Positions 18,550-28,310 of a stretch of 64,000 nucleotides of DNA are shown piece after piece. A program made the position numbers and the translations under genes. The notes under the pieces are model-generated. The model ran no database searches and was not told where the DNA came from. It saw nothing but the letters and a program-made list of their open reading frames with translations. Every line of letters begins with the position of its first letter. The stretch's first letter is position 1. The DNA is from an uncultured Halomicronema sp. (GTDB lineage: Bacteria; Cyanobacteriota; Cyanobacteriia; Phormidesmidales; Phormidesmidaceae), in assembly GCA_937899725.1 (NCBI GenBank), contig CALCCA010000075.1:1-64000 (forward strand). Direction: 5' to 3'.

Positions 18550-18690
18550 CATTTCTACAAATTACAGCTACACATACAAGTCGGCTTTCTCCCTCGGGGA
18601 GACGCGATGCGAACGACTCCGCTCAGCCGACGTTCCTGGAGCGGAGTCGAAAGGAAGATCTGTAGTCCAGTTGCAGAGAATTGGGATTAC
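18550..18690 (+). repeat. Dispersed structured repeat, copy 2 (MITE-like)
   Basis: About 141 bases matching the inverse of copy 1 at 10951-11092, with diverged ends (left end ATTTCTACAAATT, right end AGAGAATTGGGAT). The inner hairpin is perfect here: CGACTCCGCTC (18614-18624) with GAGCGGAGTCG (18639-18649). Open frames running across it are by-products of the repeat. Confidence 0.75.
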
Positions 18691-18834
18691 CCGTTCATCG
18701 GGCTTCTCCTTTGAGTCGAGGCGGGGTGTTGCACGGCGTTGGCAAAACGATTCTGCTGCAGCCACATTTCTTGATTTCGCGCTGCCAGTAGGTCTCGTTC
18801 TCGTCAGACAAGGTGCCCCAAGATGGGGATGTAG

Positions 18835-18996
18835 ATGATTGATCTGAAGGCGTTTCACAATTTGAGTCAGCATCTGGTTGAACTATCTGGCGATCGCCCG
18901 GCAGAAGCGCTCGCGCGACGTGGCATCGCTGCATCCGGCCAGGTCATCTATCAAGGGCATTTCTTGAAAAATTTAAGCTCCGGCCACTTGATTTAA
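18835..18996 (+). CDS. Possible 53-residue protein, function unknown
   Basis: Open frame starting MIDLKAFHNLSQHLVEL and ending NLSSGHLI, with a GGGG about 6 bases upstream of ATG. It contains a HIP1-like site and native-looking codon use. It is a mixed amphipathic sequence without a membrane helix. No family recognised. It may be a chance frame between the repeat and the DUF218 gene. Confidence 0.3.
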   Translation: MIDLKAFHNLSQHLVELSGDRPAEALARRGIAASGQVIYQGHFLKNLSSGHLI

Positions 18997-19053
18997 GCGT
19001 TATCCTGTTGATCTTGAGATAATTGTTCTTTTGATACCAATTTGGGTTGATCT

Positions 19054-19626
19054 ATGCGGAGGAAACGGCGATCGCGATGGCATTGGCGCATCGGACTAAT
19101 GCTGTTGTTGGTGCCTTTATCTTGGTTGGGACAAAGCCAAGTAAAAGCCAAGCTAAGAGAACCCCAGGCCATTCTTGTACTAGGCGGTGCGCCAGAACGA
19201 GAGCACTTTGCCGCAGAGTTTGCCAGTGAACATCCTGACCTAGAGGTCTGGGTTTCCTCCGGCACCAATCCTGAGTATGCGCAATGGCTGTTTCAAGAGG
19301 CAGATGTGGCCTCTGATCGGGTTCGTCTCGATTATCGTGCCGTAGATACCGTCACTAACTTCACCACCATTGTGGAAGATCTGAAGCAATCAGGCGTTGA
19401 AAGTGTCTATCTAGTCACTTCTGACTATCACATGCGACGAGCGGCCATCATCGCTCAGGTCGTATTAGGTCGCCATGATATTACCTTTCAACCGTTGCCT
19501 GTGCCCTCTGATGACAACGCATCAGAACCGCTGGTGCGCGGCCTGCGAGACGGCGCGAGGGCGATGCTATGGGTCTTTACCGGGCAAACGGGCTCAGTCC
19601 TCGGACAAAGACTGAGTAAGTCTTGA
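19054..19626 (+). CDS. DUF218 (YdcF/ElyC-like) envelope protein
   Basis: A 190-residue protein with one N-terminal hydrophobic helix (about 13-27) and a DUF218 domain. Seen motifs: AILVLGGAPEREHFAAEF at the start of the domain, VWVSSGTNPEY, VTNFTTIVEDLKQSGVESVYLVTSDYHMRRA, of which TSDYHMRRA is the family hallmark. Members such as ElyC and SanA act in envelope integrity or polysaccharide metabolism, and the biochemical activity of most is not known. It probably faces the periplasm. The basic N-terminus (RRKRRSRWHWR) sets topology. Single gene. Confidence 0.85.
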   Translation: MRRKRRSRWHWRIGLMLLLVPLSWLGQSQVKAKLREPQAILVLGGAPEREHFAAEFASEHPDLEVWVSSGTNPEYAQWLFQEADVASDRVRLDYRAVDTVTNFTTIVEDLKQSGVESVYLVTSDYHMRRAAIIAQVVLGRHDITFQPLPVPSDDNASEPLVRGLRDGARAMLWVFTGQTGSVLGQRLSKS

Positions 19627-19753
19627 GGCCGCCCTAGCGTAATTGCCGAACAATCGTGATTCAATTCGCCGGTTTTTCCTCCCCCTTGACAGGGAAAGCT
19701 ACAATTAGTTCGCATTTCAGCATTGCTGTTGCTGTCTAGCCTGATAATCACCT

Positions 19754-20431
19754 ATGCCATCCACTATTCATTCTCCGTACACGCCTGAGCAAATCAAGGT
19801 TTGGTTTCGAGGTTTACTCACCATTGCTTGGGCTGATGGACACTTCGATGAAGAAGAAAAAAGCCTGATTACGGCGATGACGCAAGAGGAATTGGCCCCT
19901 AACATCGGATTTTTTGATGCGCTAGAGCCGATCTCGCCGACGGAACTGGCCGAAACTTTAGGGAAACAAACCGAAGCCGCTGAGAACTTCTTGCGGACGG
20001 CAGTCATGGTCGCGCTGGCCGATGGTGTTTATTCCACTGAAGAAGATCACCTGCTTCATAGTTTTTGTACGGCGGTGGGCTTAGAAGCTCAGCTCCTGGA
20101 TTCCGTGCGATCGACGTTATACAACGTTCAAGATTCAGCCGCAGGCGAACTCAACCGGGGCGATGAGCCGGGGCTAGAGCCTTTGAAACCGGCGAAGGAG
20201 TGGTTGGACCAGTTGCAGGTCAACGACCCCCGGCTCGCCCGGTTTATCTGTAAGCTGGTGCCATCGCAGTGCCCTTTTGAACGCGATGTGAAGCTGTTCA
20301 AGCGTAAGATTGTTCACATTCCGCCCATGTGTAAGTTGAATCCGCTTTACGAACAGCTGGTTGGGCTGCGGTTTCGAGCCTTATCTTATCTCGCTGACGA
20401 TTGCGGTGAAGACGTGACGCCTTATGTTTGA
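19754..20431 (+). CDS. TerB-like protein fused to Mo-dependent nitrogenase C-terminal domain
   Basis: A 225-residue cytoplasmic protein of two parts. Residues about 10-125 form an all-helical TerB-type (tellurite-resistance B) domain with acidic motifs AWADGHFDEEE and ALADGVYSTEE, which in TerB bind metal. Residues about 145-222 match the Mo_nitro_C domain: WLDQLQVNDPRLARFICKL, QCPFERD, then HIPPMCKLNPLYEQLVGLRFRAL without its last residues, with conserved Cys. That domain was named from nitrogenase-linked proteins but is widespread in cyanobacteria without nitrogenase, and its role is unknown. No nif genes are nearby. Single gene. Confidence 0.82.
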   Translation: MPSTIHSPYTPEQIKVWFRGLLTIAWADGHFDEEEKSLITAMTQEELAPNIGFFDALEPISPTELAETLGKQTEAAENFLRTAVMVALADGVYSTEEDHLLHSFCTAVGLEAQLLDSVRSTLYNVQDSAAGELNRGDEPGLEPLKPAKEWLDQLQVNDPRLARFICKLVPSQCPFERDVKLFKRKIVHIPPMCKLNPLYEQLVGLRFRALSYLADDCGEDVTPYV

Positions 20432-20733
20432 GGCTCCATAAGTGGGCTCGATGGACCGTTGTCATGTATGACTATCGCTCCTCTAAGCATGAGGCGTTCT
20501 CCTGTCCATAAGTCTTGGAGGGGCTAACTGCCGCGATCGCCAGGCTACTGCGGAAAGACTGCTATGGCACCCGGCAGCAATGCTCGTGCCAAATTAACCA
20601 GACTTGGCGATCTCTAGCGGCGGCTGAATTCTCTTGATGAACTGCTTGGTGGGCTAAGCTTTGGGCGAGGGAGGCGATTGCGAGCGGGCGATCGCAGTCT
20701 GCTTCGCCAGCATCAACGGATCACGGGCATGCA

Positions 20734-20784
20734 ACACAGACACCCAAAAGCCGGGGCATGCCCCCGGCTTTTGGGTGTCTGTGT
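20734..20784 (-). terminator. Very strong hairpin terminator downstream of sbtB
   Basis: A perfect 23-bp inverted repeat (20734-20756 with 20762-20784) and a 5-base loop. The stem includes AAAAGCCGGGG and its complement. It lies 10 bases past the sbtB stop on the minus strand and could also stop transcription coming from the TerB-fusion gene on the plus strand. There is no long T-tract after it on either strand. Confidence 0.7.
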
Positions 20785-20793
20785 CGTCTCGAC

Positions 20794-21171
<378 letters not shown>

Positions 21172-21265
21172 TTAGGGAAGCGGCAACACCGAGCGATCAT
21201 GCATTGATCTAGCTGCCGCGTTGGTGCCGGTTCAGGGGAGACCGGCAGACCGTAGCCATGCAGGA

Positions 21266-22441
21266 TTAGCCACCTCCCATCGTTGCCTGAGCAAGCTGAA
21301 TGAAGAGTGGGATGCAGATAGCCAGAGCAATCGGTGTGCCGACCGCTGTAGACGAGCCGATGTAGGCGGAGGGATTAGCTTTAGGAATGCCAGCGCGCAA
21401 TGTCGGCGGTCCAGAGATGTCTGAACTAGAGGCGGCGATCACAGACAAGAGTACGACGCCGCCAGGGCTGAAACCAGTCGTGATGTGGGCAATGTAGCCG
21501 AGACCGAAGCCCATAAACCCATGGAGTAACGGCGCCACTACGGCATATAAGGCGTACCACTGACCTACTTGGCGCAATTCACCCAGCCTGGACCAAGCTT
21601 CCATACCCATTACCAGCATGAGGATCGATAGCAGACCGCGGAATGGTGGATCGTAGAAGCCCTCATAGACCCGCGTAGGATCAGTCAGAATACCGAGCGC
21701 GAGACCGAGCAGCAGAGCCGAGAGGGCAGACCCTTGGAGGCTTTCCTTAATAATGGGCCAGATCTTGACCTGCCCACTTGGCGCACCGCCCGAGGCGCTA
21801 GAAGCTCCGCCGCCGGTACCGCCCGGTTCACTAGGATATCCATCGGCTGCACCACGCGGGTCAACGTTGGAGTATCCACCAGCGGCAACGGGCTGCATGC
21901 CGCTATATTCTTCCTTCCTGAGATACTCTTCGTTTTTGAGATACTTTTCGCGCTTTTGTTTGCCGGCATAAAGGCTCGCTAAGACGATCGCGGTCACCAG
22001 AGCTGGGATATCCATAAAGGGATAGAGGGCGGCGGACCAGGCCTCGAACTCAATCCCTTCTACATCCAGCAGCGTGATGCCAGCGGCGAGAGTCGAGCCG
22101 CTCACAGCACCAAACAAGCCGCCGGTCGCAATGGCATCAAAGGTTTTGACACCGGGCAGCTGGGCCAACGTAAAACGCGCAATGAATACGACCGAGATGC
22201 CGATGATCATGGCGAATAGGGCGGGCAACAGCATCTCCGCCAGATTGGCATCGCGGATGGCAACGCCGCCGCTCAGGCCAACTTTGATGAGCAGCATGAA
22301 GACGATGAACTTATAGACCGCATCGGGAACTGTCAGTCGACTACCGAGAGCGGCAACGAGCATGCCCCCCAGCAGAAAGCCCAGCGTTGGGGACTGCAAC
22401 TTCCCCACAAAGAGCGTAAAAAATTCGGACAGAAAATCCAC
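21266..22441 (-). CDS. sbtA: Sodium-dependent bicarbonate transporter SbtA
   Basis: A 391-residue plasma-membrane transporter that imports bicarbonate with sodium as part of the CO2-concentrating mechanism. It is built of two inverted five-helix halves. The two Ser-rich crossover motifs that bind substrate and sodium are visible: GAVSGSTLAAGITLLD near residue 110 and SSSDISGPPTLRAGIP near 338, followed by SAYIGSSTAVGTP. The cytoplasmic linker (about 158-225) is rich in Lys/Glu and then Gly/Ser/Pro. A GGAGG lies about 10 bases upstream of the start. First gene of sbtA-sbtB, expected to be induced by low inorganic carbon. Confidence 0.95.
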   Translation of the reverse strand: MDFLSEFFTLFVGKLQSPTLGFLLGGMLVAALGSRLTVPDAVYKFIVFMLLIKVGLSGGVAIRDANLAEMLLPALFAMIIGISVVFIARFTLAQLPGVKTFDAIATGGLFGAVSGSTLAAGITLLDVEGIEFEAWSAALYPFMDIPALVTAIVLASLYAGKQKREKYLKNEEYLRKEEYSGMQPVAAGGYSNVDPRGAADGYPSEPGGTGGGASSASGGAPSGQVKIWPIIKESLQGSALSALLLGLALGILTDPTRVYEGFYDPPFRGLLSILMLVMGMEAWSRLGELRQVGQWYALYAVVAPLLHGFMGFGLGYIAHITTGFSPGGVVLLSVIAASSSDISGPPTLRAGIPKANPSAYIGSSTAVGTPIALAICIPLFIQLAQATMGGG

Positions 22442-22680
22442 GGGTAATTCCTCCTTCCTCAGCCTCCTCTAAAGAGGAGCGATTATGGTGATAAATGAGC
22501 TTTAGAGAGTCGAAGAAAATAGGGGTGAAGCGCTTCACCCCTACAGCACAGGTGTTGCGCGAAAACCTGTCGACAGGATGTCCAGAGATGGCCGTTCTCT
22601 GAACGAGGGAGAAGGCGAGCGCGATGCGTCTCAACCTCCATAGATTCAAATCAATGAAGAATTGCTTCCTCATGTGTCCA
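22442..22680 (-). promoter_or_regulatory. sbtA leader with two perfect palindromes
   Basis: The 5' region of sbtA. A 24-bp perfect palindrome (22520-22543, centre AAGCGCTT, arms TAGGGGTG and CACCCCTA) and a 12-bp palindrome CCTGTCGACAGG (22566-22577) lie 79-136 bases before the start codon. On RNA they would form hairpins; on DNA they could be protein sites. The larger one resembles the short palindromes that recur in intergenic regions of many cyanobacteria, so it may not be sbtA-specific. Confidence 0.45.
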
Positions 22681-23743
22681 ACTCTATCATTGAACTCGCT
22701 GAATCAGGCGACCGGGCAGGCGAATCCGGAATGAAATGTTAAATTTCATTCATAAGTTCTGCTTTTGTTTCGAGGCGTAAACATTCCTTCGCTTAATGCA
22801 AACAGAGATGCTAGAGGTCTTCTGCAATTGCGCAACTGTCTATAGTGTTGGCCACTTTACTAAGGACACCTAGGAGTACTCTGATTCCCAGCGCATCAGC
22901 CCTTGGGGCTGTAGTCTTGTCCGCACCAGACTGGCGGCCGCGCTATCCCAACGGCTAGCTGATGAAATCGCGTGAAGCCTGGGCAAGCATTCCATTGGCT
23001 ACTACGTTATCTGAGCCCGTCGATTCTGCGGGTCGTGCCGATCTACTCTGCTGCGGACTGCTCAGGCCTGTGGTCTCTCAAACTCGCTGGCGGGCATCAC
23101 CGATCGCAGGTAGGAACCCCTGATTATCGCCACCGCAGGCGATTGCCCAGCCTAGCGCTCTATAGCAACATCATTACTGATTTCACCCCGCTGGCTGTGT
23201 TGACTCAGTGGGTAAAGCTGGCCCGGTTTGACCATTCGATGACTGACTGGTTGCCGCGATCGGTCCTCTTCCACCCGGCACCCTGAACTCTCTTTGATAA
23301 TCCAGTTGTTGATCGGCAGCCGTTAGCCAACTGCATGCGGTGCCATAACCAGTATCTCTTGAGTCATCAACTTAGCGACTTGGCCCCCAGCAGCACTTGC
23401 GGAGTTGCGATCGCGTTCCTGAGGCCACCATCCACTCCAAGCGATCACCATACTGGCTGCTGTAACTGACCGGGAAGAGCTGCTGGTGTTTAAGATCTCC
23501 CCCTGGCAAAACCGATAGCAATTGCCCTGGCTTGGCCTGCGTCCTGTGCAACACGGCAGTCGCTGAAGTGACTACTAGACCGATTGACGGGGCTAAATTC
23601 ACGCGCCATTGACCGGCGCGATGCCTGGAAGGAAAGGTGCCGCTAGTGCACCGGGGCGATCGCCCGGCAAGGGTCTGCCTGTTCGTATCGAAAGGCTTCC
23701 TATCGCCGTCAGCCAGCAGAACCAGCCGATTTTTTTGAGGCCG
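22681..23743. other. Long noncoding stretch upstream of sbtA
   Basis: About 1.06 kb without a convincing gene. Open frames of 104 codons (22972, GTG start) and 76 codons (minus strand, GTG start at 23602) have no ribosome site, signal or family pattern. The part 22690-22870 is AT-richer and likely holds the sbtA promoter; TATAGT occurs at about 22840. Nothing else was recognised. Confidence 0.4.
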
Positions 23744-23986
23744 TCAGTCAACTTGGATCTGAGGAATTTCGGTCGGCGGCACGGGCTCTATCGGCTCACT
23801 GTAGCGGGCGATGTTAAACCAGATAATCGCCAGCAGAATACCGGCGCCGCAGCCCAGTAAAAAGATCCAGCCGTGAGAGGGTTCGAGCACACAGAGTAGC
23901 CGGCGATTCTGACCATACACCTGCACCAGCCAGCCCTCATCAGCTTCGGAAATGGGCTGAGATTTTTTTGACTCAAATTTATTCAT
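23744..23986 (-). CDS. Small single-helix membrane protein, function unknown
   Basis: An 80-residue protein: a polar N-terminal half with GWLVQVYGQNRRLLCVLEPSH (given without flanks), one transmembrane helix at about 40-60 (GWIFLLGCGAGILLAIIWF) and a short Pro/Glu tail likely in the periplasm. The frame has native composition and ATG at 23986. I do not recognise a family, though small cyanobacterial proteins with this 'soluble strand pair, helix, proline tail' layout are common. No operon partners. Confidence 0.55.
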   Translation of the reverse strand: MNKFESKKSQPISEADEGWLVQVYGQNRRLLCVLEPSHGWIFLLGCGAGILLAIIWFNIARYSEPIEPVPPTEIPQIQVD

Positions 23987-24337
23987 GGTTTTCGCTTCAT
24001 GAGTACCAATGGTTGTCTGTTGCTGAGCTGACTGCTGAGAGTCAGCGACGGAAACACCTGGATTCGTTGATCTATGAATAGAAACAGCACAGCTTTAGGT
24101 GTTGTGGCAGCTGCGATAATTCCATTGATTCCTAGACTGGGCTCTATGCCTCTTCGAGGAACCATATCTTTTAGTTTATGCTGCAATTTCAGTAATCAAC
24201 CCTCACTGGAGCCAAAGATCCACACAGATTCTTAAAATAGTGGGATAGTTTTTGCTTATAAATAGCCGCTAGAGACAGGCTGTTCTACTATCTGTGGGGC
24301 GGGCTTTGCCCCCTTTTGGGATCTGTAGAAGCGTTCC

Positions 24338-24411
24338 CTGTGCCCTCTGAAACCACTACAGCTGACGTTGGAGGAATCCTCTGTGTCCCCTGAAACCATC
24401 ATGGCTGACGT
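24338..24411 (+). repeat. Diverged 43-bp tandem duplication at the start of the FAD oxidoreductase gene
   Basis: The segment beginning CTGTGCCCTCTGAAACC at 24338 recurs 43 bases later as CTGTGTCCCCTGAAACC (24381), and both are followed by CAGCTGACGT or TGGCTGACGT. The second copy holds the real GTG start. The first copy is a decayed duplicate of the translation start in the leader. Confidence 0.6.
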
Positions 24412-26221
24412 CCTCATAGTGGGGGGCGGTACCGGGGGCACAGCCGCCGCCATTCAGGCGGCGCGGCGCGGCGCGCAGACAGTGCTGGTCAGCGAACTAC
24501 CTTGGTTGGGAGGCATGTTGACAGCCGCCGGGGTCGCCGCGCCTGACGGCAATGAATTGCGAGCGTGGCAAACCGGCCTGTGGGGAGCGTTTTTGCGCGC
24601 CTTGCAGCGACGACAGCCCGGCGGTTTAGATCATGCTTGGGTCAGCTTCTTTACCTATGAACCTAAGGTGGGCGCGGCGATTTTTGCTGACTGGGTTAAC
24701 GCTTTACCCAACTTAAGGTGGATTATCGGCCCGGCACCGAAGGCGGTGGTACGTCAGGGCGATCGCGTGCAGGGGGTGCGATTTGACGATCTCACTGTTT
24801 ACGCCAAAATCACCCTAGATGGCACTGAGCTGGGTGATTTGCTGGCCTTGGGTGAGGTGCCTCACCGCTGGGGTTGGGAAGAGCAGCGTCAGTTCTCAGA
24901 ACCCAGCGCCCCGCAATCGTTAACCGATCCGCGTGATCCGCTCCACAAGATTATTCAAACCTATCCCGTGCAGTCGCCAACGTGGGTCGTGCTGCTGCAG
25001 GATGATGGTGCCGGTCAAGCGACACCGCTGATTAAGCCGACGGCTGACTACGACCCGAGTCAGTTTCAAGCCGCCTGGCAGGGCTATGGCCCTGACCGAT
25101 TTTTGACCTATGGTCAGCTGCCGCAGCGGCAGTTCATGCTCAATTGGCCGCAGCAGGGCAACGACTATGGGGTGGGGCTCCAGCGTCTAGTAGGTAACCT
25201 GGCTGAGCAGCGCGCCTGGGCCGCAGAAGCGATCGCCCACAGCCAAAATTTTGCCTACTTTATGCAGTCAATGTTGGGACCGCGATACGGGTTGGCGACC
25301 ACGGCCTTTCCGCAAATCCCTGGTCAGTTGGGGGGCGGTGCTTTTGCCCTCATGCCCTATCATCGCGAGAGCCGTCGGCTGATCGGGCTGACCACGGTGA
25401 CTGAGCGCGATATTTTGCCCCTGCCCGGTGAGCGAGCGGCGGCGTTGCCAGTGAACGCCAGCGGGCAGATGAGTGCGATCGCGATCGGCAACTATCCCAA
25501 CGATCATCACTATCCCGGTTTTGACTTGCCCTTAGCCCCGAAAGCTGATCGCTGGGGCGGTCGTTGGACGGGAACGCCGTTCACCATTGCCTATGAAGCC
25601 TTGGTGCCGGCGGCGATCGAGGGCCTACTCGTCTGTGACAAAAACATCTCGGTATCCCACATTGCCAATGGCGCCACCCGCCTGCAGCCTGTGGTGTTGG
25701 GGATTGGTCAAGCGGCCGGGATGGCCGCGGCGCTCTGTGTCGAACGGGGATGTGAACCGCGTGAGTTAGCGGTGGAGACACTGCAATCGGCCTTGCTCAA
25801 TGAGCCCACCGCGCCTGCTGCAGTCGTGCCATTAGTCGATAATTTACCCGCTAATCCGGATTGGCGATCGCGGCAACTGTATTACCAAAATCATCCAGAA
25901 GACTCTTTTCAAACCACTTCTGTTGGCCTTTCATTCCCGCAGTTTTTGAGCAGATCTACGGAAGCGATCCCGAAACTTTATGAGTTTGAAGGAACCTTAA
26001 AGATCAGCGCAACCGGGAGAAGTTGGCAAGCAAAACTACAGTTTTCCGACGCTCAGGTGCTGGATGTGGTGACGCTTGATCCAGCTGTCCATCAGGTGAT
26101 CAGCCAATTCAAAGCCTCGCAATTAATCGCGCTCCAGGGTTATCCCAACTGGGCTGCCGGCTGGCTTCAAGTAATAGCAATAAAAGCCCATTCGCCAGAT
26201 TCAGAAATATTACGCAGATAA
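24383..26221 (+). CDS. FAD-dependent oxidoreductase (FAD_oxidored family)
   Basis: A 612-residue flavoprotein. The Rossmann motif VLIVGGGTGGTAAAIQAARRG starts at residue about 10, followed by ELPWLGGMLTAAGVAAPDG, typical of the FAD_oxidored family (PF12831), whose members include xanthan lyase-like and other poorly characterised enzymes. A second FAD contact is KNISVSHIANGATRLQPVVLGIGQAAGMAAAL (as KNISVSH, NGATRLQP, GQAAGMAAAL). The start was moved to GTG 24383 because a perfect GGAGGA lies 7 bases upstream; a TTG before it lies inside the Shine-Dalgarno. The substrate is unknown. Single gene, with a decayed duplicate of its start in the leader. Confidence 0.82.
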   Translation: MSPETIMADVLIVGGGTGGTAAAIQAARRGAQTVLVSELPWLGGMLTAAGVAAPDGNELRAWQTGLWGAFLRALQRRQPGGLDHAWVSFFTYEPKVGAAIFADWVNALPNLRWIIGPAPKAVVRQGDRVQGVRFDDLTVYAKITLDGTELGDLLALGEVPHRWGWEEQRQFSEPSAPQSLTDPRDPLHKIIQTYPVQSPTWVVLLQDDGAGQATPLIKPTADYDPSQFQAAWQGYGPDRFLTYGQLPQRQFMLNWPQQGNDYGVGLQRLVGNLAEQRAWAAEAIAHSQNFAYFMQSMLGPRYGLATTAFPQIPGQLGGGAFALMPYHRESRRLIGLTTVTERDILPLPGERAAALPVNASGQMSAIAIGNYPNDHHYPGFDLPLAPKADRWGGRWTGTPFTIAYEALVPAAIEGLLVCDKNISVSHIANGATRLQPVVLGIGQAAGMAAALCVERGCEPRELAVETLQSALLNEPTAPAAVVPLVDNLPANPDWRSRQLYYQNHPEDSFQTTSVGLSFPQFLSRSTEAIPKLYEFEGTLKISATGRSWQAKLQFSDAQVLDVVTLDPAVHQVISQFKASQLIALQGYPNWAAGWLQVIAIKAHSPDSEILRR

Positions 26222-26239
26222 ACTTTCCTGAGGAACAAT

Positions 26240-26281
26240 CGACCTCTCTGAAACAAGAGATAGAACCACACAGAGGGGTCG
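26240..26281 (+). promoter_or_regulatory. Inverted repeat in the patX leader containing a HetR-like half-site
   Basis: CGACCTCTCTG (26240-26250) and CAGAGGGGTCG (26271-26281) are inverted repeats matching at 10 of 11 positions, separated by 20 bases and ending 6 bases before the patX ATG. The right arm contains GAGGGGTC, one half of the inverted repeat known as a HetR target upstream of hetP in Anabaena. It also supplies the ribosome-binding GAGGGG. It could be an operator or an RNA hairpin that covers the ribosome site. Confidence 0.4.
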
Positions 26282-26287
26282 TCAAAC

Positions 26288-26641
26288 ATGTTTTGTCTAC
26301 AAAATATCACTCGATACTTTTTGGCTGCAGCCGCCCTAGGCTGCTTGAGCACCAGCGTCATTGCTCCTCAAGGAGCGTTGTCTCTCGCTGAGGCTAGTGA
26401 TCGCGACGAGACCAGTCACCGGGGCAGCGGGCGCATTGTAACGCAAGGGCCAGAGGCGATGACTGCTTTAGAAGGCATCGCCTATCGCGGCACGGGACGG
26501 TTAGAGCAGCGGAACGAACTGAAAGTCGGCCATCGCGGGAGCGGTCGCATCGACAACCAGAGCCCTGATACCCGAGCGGTGGCCTATCGGGGCAGTGGCC
26601 GGGTATCGCCTCGCGGTCTCAGCCGCCCCGAATTTGTCTAG
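26288..26641 (+). CDS. patX: PatX-like exported protein with four RG(S/T)GR peptides
   Basis: A 117-residue protein. Residues 1 to about 36 are a signal peptide with an AxA-like end (LSLAEA). The rest is hydrophilic and carries four peptides: HRGSGRI (RGSGR 45-49), YRGTGRL (67-71), HRGSGRI (83-87) and YRGSGRV (101-105), each spaced 16-22 residues. RGSGR is the pentapeptide by which PatS, HetN and PatX inhibit HetR. An exported protein with [HY]RG[ST]GR near hetR is the definition of PatX in filamentous cyanobacteria. hetR is the next gene, 373 bases downstream on the same strand. Four copies is unusual, since PatS and most PatX proteins have one. GAGGGG lies 9 bases before the ATG. The family link is strong; processing and transport are inferred. 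Confidence 0.88.
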   Translation: MFCLQNITRYFLAAAALGCLSTSVIAPQGALSLAEASDRDETSHRGSGRIVTQGPEAMTALEGIAYRGTGRLEQRNELKVGHRGSGRIDNQSPDTRAVAYRGSGRVSPRGLSRPEFV

Positions 26642-27998
<1,357 letters not shown>

Positions 27999-28310
27999 CG
28001 CTGCTGCCAATCGTCTGGCCTGTTTGGAGCCACGGTGCATAAAGGCGATCGCGCCCTTCCCAACGATGCACCGAATTCAGGTTGTTTTCAGAGCGGCCTC
28101 ACCGCCTGCGGTACTTCTCCTGGTTGAGGATGAGGTTGAACAGCCTGCTGATGGCCTCTGATCAGCCCTGCGGGCAGGCTTGGGCCAAGATCAGGACAGA
28201 TTCGGTAAGCGTTTATGGTCGGCGTACACCGCCGAGGTCTGCCAGATGCTGGTGCAAAACTAAGGCGAAAAGTTACCCTGGCGAAGAGCACTCGGAGGGA
28301 GACTGTCGCC
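27999..28310 (+). other. Intergenic region after hetR
   Basis: 312 bases. No gene or clear terminator found. GGAGGG at 28294-28299 serves the downstream phosphoesterase gene. Frames reaching into this stretch from that gene lack a better start. Confidence 0.4.

Noticed and set aside
18446-18934. Several open frames on both strands around 18.5-18.9 kb
   Set aside because: They run across a terminator hairpin and copy 2 of the dispersed repeat; they are by-products of repeat sequence.
22972-23286. A 104-codon plus-strand frame upstream of the sbtA promoter region
   Set aside because: GTG start without a Shine-Dalgarno, no family pattern and no hydrophobic or repeat structure; judged noncoding.
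23372-23602. A 76-codon minus-strand frame
   Set aside because: GTG start, no ribosome site and biased composition; not supported as a gene.
23983-24186. A 67-codon minus-strand frame containing MVPRRGIEPSLG, a peptide style often seen when a tRNA is translated antisense
   Set aside because: No tRNA fold could be drawn in either strand at this place, and the frame has no other support.
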